From assembly GCA_014858325.1 (NCBI GenBank), contig RKCM01000187.1, forward strand, positions 1 through 10,735: 10,735 nt of DNA. Direction: 5' to 3'. The stretch's first letter is position 1, and every line of letters starts with the position of its first letter. This DNA comes from Oscillospiraceae bacterium (GTDB taxonomy: Bacteria > Bacillota > Clostridia > Oscillospirales > Ruminococcaceae). This document shows, one piece after another, positions 5,624 through 10,735 of this stretch. The notes beneath the pieces are model-generated. The model had not been told where the DNA came from. It saw only the letters and a list, made by a program, of their open reading frames with translations, and searched no databases. Position numbers and translations under genes: made by a program.

Positions 5624-5678
5624 TGAAAGCAAAGGCGCTTGAGTGAAGAACATTCACTCTGCGCCTTTTTTGCTTTCA
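5624..5678. terminator. Terminator hairpin in the leader of the ABC operon
   Basis: Nested arms are TGAAAGC (5624-5630) with GCTTTCA (5672-5678), AAAGGCGC (5631-5638) with GCGCCTTT (5661-5668), and GAGTGAA (5641-5647) with TTCACTC (5653-5659) around the loop GAACA. The run of six T at 5666-5671 follows the GC-rich core. It may end transcription from the mraY-like gene, act as an attenuator of the ABC operon, or both. An 8-codon frame with stop (ATG 5623 to TGA 5646) overlaps the 5' arm. Confidence 0.8.
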
Positions 5679-5759
5679 ACCCTCATTTTTATCCATACGG
5701 CGCACTGGCCCGTGGTGCATTTGCACGGGCAATGAGGATAGGGAAAGGCGGAATGACAA

Positions 5760-6485
5760 GTGATCAAACTCGAACATGTCAACAAATCCTTCGGTGACCT
5801 GCACGTTTTGAAAGACGTGAACCTGGAAGTGGCCGAGGGCGAAAAGCTGGTCATCATTGGACCTTCCGGCAGCGGCAAATCCACCACCGTCCGCTGCATG
5901 AACTTTCTGGAAGAGCCCACCAGCGGCCATGTTTACATCAATGGTGAGGAGCTGACGAACAAAAACAAGACCCGGATCGTCCGCGAAAACATCAGCATGG
6001 TGTTCCAGCAGTTCAACCTCTACCCGCACATGACGGTGCTCAAAAATCTGACGCTGGCCCCCATGAAGCTGCACCACAAAACAAAGGCCGAGGCGGAAGA
6101 GATGGCATACCATTATCTTGAGGTGGTGGGCCTGCGGGACAAAGCGGAGGTTTACCCCGCCCAGCTGTCCGGCGGCCAGCAGCAGCGCATCGCCATTGCG
6201 CGGGCCCTGTGTGCACAGACCAAGATCATCCTGTTCGATGAGCCCACCAGTGCGCTGGACCCCGAGACCATCCAGGAAGTGCTGGATGTCATGGTCCGGC
6301 TGGGGCACGAGAAGAACATCACCATGGTGGTCGTCACCCACGAGATGGGCTTCGCCCGCTCGGTGGCCGACCGCATCGTCTTCATGGCCGACGGCCAGAT
6401 CATCGAGGAGGGCACGCCGGAGCATTTCTTCACCAACCCGAAAAACGAGCGTGTCCGCCAGTTCCTGAGCAAGATCGTCCGCTAA
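5760..6485 (+). CDS. Polar amino-acid ABC transporter ATPase (GlnQ/GluA type)
   Basis: A 241-residue ATP-hydrolysing subunit that powers import of a polar amino acid and sits on the cytoplasmic face of the two permeases encoded downstream. All motifs are intact: Walker A GPSGSGKST (34-42), Q-loop in MVFQQFNLYPH (Gln83/84), signature LSGGQQQR (136-143), Walker B IILFDEP (156-162) and H-loop VVTHEM (His194). The length and the FNLYPHMTVLKN stretch are typical of the GlnQ/HisP/ArtP group. The start is a GTG at 5760, with AAAGGCGG about 8 bases upstream. The nearby ATG at 5753 is in another frame. It is the first gene of a four-gene operon ordered ATPase, binding protein, permease, permease, the gluABCD order of Corynebacterium. 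Confidence 0.94.
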   Translation: MIKLEHVNKSFGDLHVLKDVNLEVAEGEKLVIIGPSGSGKSTTVRCMNFLEEPTSGHVYINGEELTNKNKTRIVRENISMVFQQFNLYPHMTVLKNLTLAPMKLHHKTKAEAEEMAYHYLEVVGLRDKAEVYPAQLSGGQQQRIAIARALCAQTKIILFDEPTSALDPETIQEVLDVMVRLGHEKNITMVVVTHEMGFARSVADRIVFMADGQIIEEGTPEHFFTNPKNERVRQFLSKIVR

Positions 6486-6507
6486 AGCGGAGTACCCCAA
6501 GGTTGAC

Positions 6508-6584
6508 GCGGCCGGGCCTGCAAATTGTGGCGGGCCGCCGCTGTTGATAGCGCAGCCGCATCGGGGCGGAAGGGAAAGCCGCCC
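6508..6584 (+). other. Two GC-rich hairpins between ATPase and binding-protein genes
   Basis: The 133-base gap before the binding-protein gene holds two small stems: GCGGCC (6508-6513) with GGCCGC (6533-6538), and GGGCGG (6564-6569) with CCGCCC (6579-6584). Neither is followed by a T run, so they are not obvious terminators. Stems in this place could protect the downstream mRNA and let the binding protein be made in excess; this is inference. Confidence 0.3.
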
Positions 6585-6618
6585 GGGCTGCAAGAACCTA
6601 TAAGAGGAGTGGTACATT

Positions 6619-7530
6619 ATGAAAAAGATCTCTCGTCGTTCGTTCGTCAAGGCCGCTGGTTCGGCTGCCGTGTTGTCTCTGCTGGCTGCCTGCGGCAGCT
6701 CTTCCGGCAGCACCGCCGCTTCTTCCGCTGCAGCATCGTCTGCGGCCGCTTCCGGCGCATCCAGCACTGCGGCTGCCTTTGGGGCCGATACGCAGGCCAT
6801 CGTGGACCGCGGCGTGCTGAAGGTGGGCGTCAAGAACGCCGTGCAGGGCTTCAGCTTCCAGGATACCCTCACCGGCGAGTACAAGGGCCTGGAGGATTCT
6901 CTGGCTGAAATGATCGCCGAGCATCTGGGTGTGGACGTGGAGTTCACCACCGTCACCGCCGCTACCCGCGGCGAGCTGCTGGATTCCGGCGATATCGACG
7001 CGGTTCTGGCAACCTTTACCATCACCGACGAGCGGAAGAAGAGCTGGGATTTCTCCACCCCGTATTACACCGATTACGTCTCCGTTCTGGTGGAGGATTC
7101 CACCGGCATCAAGGAGCTGGCCGATTTGAAGGATAAGGTCGTGGGTGTTTCCTCCGGCTCCACTTCTGCCCGCGCCCTCGTCAAGGCCATGATCGACGCA
7201 GGCGTGCTGGACGGTGCCAACTTTGACGCGGATACCTTCAACGCCGACACCTGGAAGGAGGGCATCTCCTTCCGTCAGTACGACGATTACCCCGCCATCA
7301 GCACGGCCCTGAGCGCCGGTGAGGTGCAGGGCTTCTGCGTGGATAAGTCCATTTTGGCCATCTACAAGACCGAGGGCCGCAGCTACATCGATGCGGAGTT
7401 TGCCCCGCAGGAGTACGGCGTTGCCACCAAGAAGGGCAGCGATTTCTCCGCCGTCTGCGACGAGCTCATCACCGGCTGGCTGGCCGATGGTACGGTGGAC
7501 CAGCTGATCAAAGAGAACGGCCTCGATTAA
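6619..7530 (+). CDS. Amino-acid ABC transporter substrate-binding lipoprotein (family 3)
   Basis: A 303-residue extracellular solute-binding protein, anchored by lipid on the outer face of the membrane, that delivers an amino acid to the permeases. The signal peptide has a twin-Arg-like start (SRRSFVK, residues 5-11), a hydrophobic stretch and the lipobox LAAC with the lipid-bearing Cys25. A Ser/Ala-rich linker runs to about residue 52. The two-lobed SBP_bac_3 domain follows: RGVLKVGVKNAVQGFSF, then TTVTAATRGELLDSGDIDAV, then TFTITDERKKSWDFSTPYY, and LKDKVVGVSSGSTS. The TAATR and FTITDERK segments resemble glutamate/aspartate binders of the GluB/PEB1 kind, so an acidic amino acid is the likeliest ligand, though not certain. 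The ATG follows GAGGAG by 9 bases. Confidence 0.92.
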   Translation: MKKISRRSFVKAAGSAAVLSLLAACGSSSGSTAASSAAASSAAASGASSTAAAFGADTQAIVDRGVLKVGVKNAVQGFSFQDTLTGEYKGLEDSLAEMIAEHLGVDVEFTTVTAATRGELLDSGDIDAVLATFTITDERKKSWDFSTPYYTDYVSVLVEDSTGIKELADLKDKVVGVSSGSTSARALVKAMIDAGVLDGANFDADTFNADTWKEGISFRQYDDYPAISTALSAGEVQGFCVDKSILAIYKTEGRSYIDAEFAPQEYGVATKKGSDFSAVCDELITGWLADGTVDQLIKENGLD

Positions 7531-7578
7531 ACGGCCGGTTGTTCCCAGAGGGGATCGAAAGGGAAAGGAGCGTTTGCC

Positions 7579-8319
7579 ATGTCTGGTTTGTTTTCGATGG
7601 ATGCATGGGCAACTGTTTGGAATCATCGCGATAGTTTTCTGCTCGGTTTGGGCAATACGCTGCAGACCGCGTTCTGTGCGCTGGCACTGGCCTTCGCCCT
7701 TGGTGTGGCGCTGGGCCTGATGTCCACCAGCGGCAGCCGGGTCTTGAAGTTCATCGCCCGCGTGTACGTGGAATTTGTGCAGAACACCCCGCTGCTGCTG
7801 CAGCTGTGCTTTTTGTACTACGCACTGGCCTTTGCGGGCCTGAGCCTCGGCGTCATCCGCACCGGCATCATTGCACTGGGCGTGTACACCGGCGCATATA
7901 TGGGCGAAGTGATCCGTGCCGCCATCCAGGCGGTGCCCAAGGGCCAGTTTGAGGCCGCACAGGCCCAGGGTTTCAATTACCTGCAGCGGATGGCCTACAT
8001 CATCCTGCCCCAGAGCATCCCCGTGATGCTGCCCCCCATGGTCAACCAGGTGGTCAACCTCTTCAAAAACACCTCCTGCCTGTACATCGTGGGCGGCGCA
8101 GACCTCATCAGCGTGACCTACAGCTTTGTCACCGGCGCTTCCACCGGCGGCGCGTACGCTCCCGCGTATCTCGTCTGCGGCTTCCTCTTCTTTGTGGTCT
8201 GTTTCCCGCTCTCCACGCTGGCCACCCGCTGGGAGGCTTCCCTCAAGGCACGCAAGGGCCGTGTGAACCCTGCCGTCCGCTCTGCCGCCCAGAAGACCGA
8301 ACTGAAGGAGGCTGCCTGA
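7579..8319 (+). CDS. Amino-acid ABC transporter permease, first subunit (GluC-like)
   Basis: A 246-residue permease of the HisMQ/GlnP family, with about five transmembrane helices, forming half of the channel. After TM1 with GLGNTLQTA (23-31), typical of the family, come FVQNTPLLLQLCFLYY (66-81), the TGAYMGEVIRAAIQ helix (104-117) and the cytoplasmic EAA loop, GQFEAAQAQGF (122-132) followed by a conserved LPQ. This loop docks the ATPase. The C-terminal tail after about residue 222 is basic and polar. The ATG at 7579 has AAAGGAG 8 bases upstream. The stop codon is separated by one base from the next permease's ATG, and the tail of the gene carries that gene's ribosome site, so the two are translationally coupled. 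Confidence 0.94.
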   Translation: MSGLFSMDAWATVWNHRDSFLLGLGNTLQTAFCALALAFALGVALGLMSTSGSRVLKFIARVYVEFVQNTPLLLQLCFLYYALAFAGLSLGVIRTGIIALGVYTGAYMGEVIRAAIQAVPKGQFEAAQAQGFNYLQRMAYIILPQSIPVMLPPMVNQVVNLFKNTSCLYIVGGADLISVTYSFVTGASTGGAYAPAYLVCGFLFFVVCFPLSTLATRWEASLKARKGRVNPAVRSAAQKTELKEAA

Positions 8320-8320
8320 T

Positions 8321-9094
8321 ATGAAGACTCTTGCTGCAAGCCTGTCCATCCTCACCCAGCCGGGCGTGGCGCTCTACCTGCTGCGGGGCGTGGCTTTCAC
8401 CTGCATCCTCTCGGTGCTGGGCGTCATCGTGGGCCTGGTCTTAGGCTCGCTGCTGGCGCTGGCCCGCACCTACTGCAAAAAGGGCCCGGCCCGCATCCTG
8501 GGCTGGCTGGCCTCCGCCTACATTGAGCTGTTCCGCAATACGCCCTATCTGCTGTGGATCTTCGTCTGCGTGGTCTTCTGCCCCTGCCCGGCGTTCTTCG
8601 CCCGCAAGATGTTCGGCCTGACCAGCGTGGAGATGAAGCTGCTGTTCAAGGCGGCGCTGGCGCTGGTGCTGTTCAACTCCTCCGTCATCGCGGAGATCGT
8701 CCGCGGCGGTTTGAACGGCGTGGCCAAGGGCCAGTTTGAGGCCGGTTACGCACAGGGCTTCAACACCGCAGAGGTGCTGCTCTACATCGTGCTGCCCCAG
8801 GCCTACCGCAACATCGTGCCCACCCTGCTGAGCCAGGTCATCACCACCATCAAGGATTCTTCCTACCTTGCCAATGTGGCGACCATTGAGCTGATGGCCC
8901 GCATCCGCCAGCTGCTGAGTGCCGCCGGCACCTACAACGGGCTGGGCACCGTGAATGTCTCGGACGTCATGGTCCTGTTTGGCGCAGCCTGCGTCATCTA
9001 CTTTGTCATCAACTTTACGCTGAGCTGCATCGTCCGTTCGATGCAGAACAAGCGGAAGAAAGCCATCGTCTTTGCTCCGGCAAAGGCAGTATAA
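8321..9094 (+). CDS. Amino-acid ABC transporter permease, second subunit (GluD-like)
   Basis: A 257-residue paralogue of the preceding permease and presumably its partner in a heterodimeric channel. Family marks are RGVAFTCILSVLG near residues 22-34, ELFRNTPYLLWIF (69-81), NSSVIAEIVRGGLNGV (119-134), and the EAA loop GQFEAGYAQGF (137-147) followed by LPQAYRNIVPTLLSQ. The ATPase-docking Glu and Gly of this loop are kept. Next comes IKDSSYLANVATIELM, typical of glutamate/aspartate permeases of the GltJK/GluCD kind. An unusual CVVFCPCP stretch (83-90) puts three cysteines in seven residues in or beside a helix. The ATG follows AAGGAGG, which lies inside the end of the first permease gene. It is the last gene before a strong terminator. 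Confidence 0.94.
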   Translation: MKTLAASLSILTQPGVALYLLRGVAFTCILSVLGVIVGLVLGSLLALARTYCKKGPARILGWLASAYIELFRNTPYLLWIFVCVVFCPCPAFFARKMFGLTSVEMKLLFKAALALVLFNSSVIAEIVRGGLNGVAKGQFEAGYAQGFNTAEVLLYIVLPQAYRNIVPTLLSQVITTIKDSSYLANVATIELMARIRQLLSAAGTYNGLGTVNVSDVMVLFGAACVIYFVINFTLSCIVRSMQNKRKKAIVFAPAKAV

Positions 9095-9150
9095 CACCGA
9101 CAACCATCTTATTTTCCCATTTTTCCCTTCCTCCTGATCTGTTCTGAACA

Positions 9151-9194
9151 GCAAAACGCGCCCGCGTGGAAGATCTCCACCGGGCGCGTTTTGC
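9151..9194. terminator. Terminator of the amino-acid ABC operon, probably bidirectional
   Basis: GCAAAACGCGCCCG (9151-9164) pairs with CGGGCGCGTTTTGC (9181-9194). GTGGA (9166-9170) pairs with TCCAC (9176-9180) inside, with a single bulged base at 9165. The A/T tracts at the base of the stem act as the U run in either direction, so it can stop the ABC operon (+) and also the folD transcript (-) if that reads through the repeats. Confidence 0.85.
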
Positions 9195-9204
9195 GTGATA
9201 AAAA

Positions 9205-9323
9205 CTCCTCCAGTCTCGCTTCGCTCGCCAGCCCCCTCATAGAGGGGGCCTTTTGCTGCGTTCGGAAAGCGAAGCCTCCCTCTGTGAGGGAGGTGGCACG
9301 CCGTCAGGCGTGACGGAAGGAGT
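9205..9323. repeat. Pair of palindromic repeat units in inverted orientation
   Basis: The left unit (9205-9249) runs CTCCTCCAGTC, a GC-rich middle, and the hairpin GCCCCCTC-ATA-GAGGGGGC (9231-9249). The right unit (9275-9323) reads the same plan from the other strand: hairpin CCTCCCTC-TGT-GAGGGAGG (9275-9293), a middle hairpin CACGCC-GTCA-GGCGTG (9297-9312), then GACGGAAGGAG. The outer ends match as inverted repeats in about 10 of 12 bases (ACTCCTCCAGTC against ACTCCTTCCGTC). I recall similar small palindromic units scattered through Faecalibacterium-type genomes, but could not check this. They lie between convergent genes and end 3 bases before the folD stop. Confidence 0.6.
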
Positions 9324-9326
9324 GTG

Positions 9327-10178
9327 TTACAGCGCAGCCTTCCCTGCCGCTTCCACCACGTGCCCCACCAGCACGGAGGTGGTCACGGTGCCTACGCCCC
9401 CGGGCACGGGGGTGATGGCCTCCACCACAGGCTCTGCCTCGGCAAAGCGGACGTCGCCGCACAGTTTGCCGTCGTCGCCGACGTGGATGCCCACGTCCAC
9501 CACCACCTGGCCTTCCCGCAGGCAGTCGGCCCCGATGAAGCCCCGCTTGCCCATGGCCACCACGACGATGTCGGCCTCCCGGCAGAGGGCGGGCAGGTTT
9601 TGGGTGCGGGAGTTGCAGAGGGTGACGGTGGCGTTCTCCTTGTCCAGCATCATGGCGGCGGGCTTGCCCACCACAAGGCTGCGCCCTACGACCACGGCCC
9701 GCTTGCCGGAGAGGGGGATGCTGTAATGCTTCAAGATCTCCAGGCAGGCCTGGGCGGTGCAGGGCGGGTAGCCCATGGGCGTCCCCGTAAACACCCCTGC
9801 CAGCGAGCCGTCGGTGATGCCGTCGATGTCCTTCTCCGGGGCGAGAGCCGCGCGGATGGTGCGGTCGTCGAACTGGCTGGGCAGGGGGCGGAAGAGCAGA
9901 CAGCCGTGGATGGCGGGGTCTGCGTTGACCTGCGCGAGAACGTCCAGCAGAGCCTGCTGAGGGGCATCGGCGGGCAGCAGGAACTGCTTTACCGCCACGC
10001 CCACCTTGGCGCAGCGGGCCAGCACGCCCCGCTCGTAGGAAAGGTCGTCCTCCCGCTCGCCCACCCGCACCACGGCCAGCGTGGGGGTGATGCCCTTGGC
10101 CGCCAGTGCGGCGCAGCGGGCGGCGTTTGCTTCGTTCATGGCGGCCACCACGGGCGCACCTTTTAAAATCGTTGCCAT
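9327..10178 (-). CDS. folD: FolD-family methylenetetrahydrofolate dehydrogenase, cyclohydrolase residues replaced
   Basis: A 283-residue cytoplasmic enzyme of one-carbon metabolism; FolD normally oxidises 5,10-methylene-THF to methenyl-THF with NADP and then hydrolyses it to 10-formyl-THF. Visible marks are LAVVRVGERED (34-44), EKDIDGIT (115-122) with Asp119, PPCTA (138-142), the nucleotide-binding GRSLVVGKP (165-173), VVDVGIHV and the C-terminal TPVPGGVGTVTT. The usual catalytic Lys of the YxxxK motif is Val52 here (SYERGV, with Tyr48 kept), and the Gln of the LVQLPLP motif is Phe96 (LLFRPLP). Both are needed for the cyclohydrolase step, so this protein is probably a dehydrogenase only. The ATG at 10178 is 4 bases past the fchA stop codon, and its GAGAGG ribosome site lies in the end of fchA, so the two are coupled. 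Confidence 0.92.
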   Translation of the reverse strand: MATILKGAPVVAAMNEANAARCAALAAKGITPTLAVVRVGEREDDLSYERGVLARCAKVGVAVKQFLLPADAPQQALLDVLAQVNADPAIHGCLLFRPLPSQFDDRTIRAALAPEKDIDGITDGSLAGVFTGTPMGYPPCTAQACLEILKHYSIPLSGKRAVVVGRSLVVGKPAAMMLDKENATVTLCNSRTQNLPALCREADIVVVAMGKRGFIGADCLREGQVVVDVGIHVGDDGKLCGDVRFAEAEPVVEAITPVPGGVGTVTTSVLVGHVVEAAGKAAL

Positions 10179-10182
10179 ATCG

Positions 10183-10735
10183 TCATTCCTCTCTCAGTTG
10201 GTGGGCGAGTTTCTCATAGAGTTTGTCGGCCAGAGGGGCGTATTCCGCCAGCAGGGCGTCGGCCCTGGCATGGAAGGCGTTGGCCTTGGCGCGGTCGGCC
10301 ATGAGTTTTGTGTTGATGGAGACGTTGAGCCCCGCCGCCTCCATGGCCGCTTTGCAGAAGAGGGCGGCGCACCCGGCGTCCGAGACGGCCAGCACGCTGC
10401 CTTTTTCGGCGTACTCCGCCGCCAGCGCGATGCCCTCGCCGCAGGCTTCCAGAATGGCCAGCGGCACGGTGCAGGCTCCGTCCAGTGCGGCTTCCAGCGC
10501 CGCCGCCTTGGCGGCCTGCTGCGCGGGGGTCTCTTTGGGCAGGCGATAGGCCGCCGCCAGCGGTGCGAAGGCTTCCGCGTCGGCCTGCACAAGGCGCTCC
10601 AGCTTTTGGCGGAGGGCGGCGGAGCGCTCGTTAAGGGCGAGGATGTCTGCCTCCACGGCGGCGTATTTCTTCTTGCCCACGGTCAGTGCGCCGACCATAT
10701 TGCCCAGCGCCGCGCCTGCCGCGCCCACCAGCGCC
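10183..10735 (-). CDS. fchA: Methenyltetrahydrofolate cyclohydrolase / formimino-THF cyclodeaminase FchA (5' end outside window)
   Basis: The last 183 residues of a protein of the cyclodeaminase/cyclohydrolase family (C-terminal domain of mammalian FTCD; FchA in acetogenic clostridia). The frame is open to the window edge, and the GTG at 10728 is internal, so some 20-30 residues are missing. Marks are GAAGAALGNMVGALTVGKKKY at the start of the visible part, a helical middle with DAEAFAPLAAAYRLPKET, and VSDAGCAALFCKAAMEAAGLNVSINTKLM with the conserved N-x-N-T segment near the end. The family is almost wholly helical, as here. Being directly upstream of and coupled to folD, it most likely hydrolyses methenyl-THF to 10-formyl-THF. 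A role in histidine breakdown (formimino-THF deamination) is the alternative, but no hut gene is in view. Confidence 0.9.
   Translation of the reverse strand, partial: ALVGAAGAALGNMVGALTVGKKKYAAVEADILALNERSAALRQKLERLVQADAEAFAPLAAAYRLPKETPAQQAAKAAALEAALDGACTVPLAILEACGEGIALAAEYAEKGSVLAVSDAGCAALFCKAAMEAAGLNVSINTKLMADRAKANAFHARADALLAEYAPLADKLYEKLAHQLREE

Noticed and set aside
5708..5730. Hairpin GCCCGTG/CACGGGC before the ATPase gene as a terminator
   Set aside because: It has only a 7-bp stem and no T run follows; at most a weak leader structure.
6598..8355. A 585-codon open frame antisense to the binding-protein and first permease genes
   Set aside because: It is a product of GC-rich codon bias in the opposite strand. 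The protein is rich in His, Gly and Asp with no domain, and the sense genes have complete family motifs.
9139..9151. Perfect palindrome CTGTTCTGAACAG resembling a LexA box
   Set aside because: The half-sites are in the wrong order and spacing for a Gram-positive LexA site (GAAC-N4-GTTC), and it lies after the operon's end, not at a promoter.
10726..10728. GTG as start of fchA
   Set aside because: The frame stays open to the window edge, and the protein would lack the conserved N-terminal Gly-rich segment of the family.

Overview
The window is chromosomal DNA from a GC-rich Firmicute. The best guess is a Faecalibacterium-like member of the Oscillospiraceae (Ruminococcaceae). The reasons are strong purine Shine-Dalgarno sites, sigma-A type promoters with 17-bp spacers, an FMN riboswitch in front of ribU, an ATPase/binding protein/permease/permease amino-acid ABC operon, an acetogen-like fchA-folD pair, and palindromic repeat units of a kind I recall from such genomes. 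The taxon is inferred from style and was not tested. No phage, IS element, CRISPR array, rRNA or tRNA was seen.

Layout. 1-298: 3' end of a ZIP-family metal transporter gene (+). 329-1408: an MscS-type mechanosensitive channel (-). 1409-1829: a divergent regulatory region holding the mscS promoter, a near-consensus promoter, an FMN riboswitch and its intrinsic terminator, which together control ribU (1830-2429, +), the substrate-binding subunit of a riboflavin ECF transporter. 2459-2909: a compact locus in which a 45-residue holin-like membrane peptide gene (-) converges on a roughly 95-nt small RNA (+) with its own strong promoter; the two share one bidirectional terminator. This has the layout of a type I toxin-antitoxin system such as txpA/ratA. 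2962-4380: a MATE efflux protein (-), divergent from an MraY-family phosphosugar transferase (4545-5495, +).

5587-9194: a polar amino-acid ABC importer in the order ATPase, lipoprotein binding protein, permease, permease, the same order as gluABCD of Corynebacterium. It starts with a promoter followed at once by a terminator hairpin (a possible attenuator) and ends in a strong hairpin. 9205-9323: two palindromic repeat units in inverted orientation. 9327-10735: fchA (cut by the window edge) and folD, read on the minus strand as a coupled pair.

The two most interesting points are the candidate type I toxin-antitoxin locus and the folate pair. FolD has lost the lysine and glutamine needed for its cyclohydrolase step, and the adjacent FchA is a dedicated methenyl-THF cyclohydrolase that could supply it.
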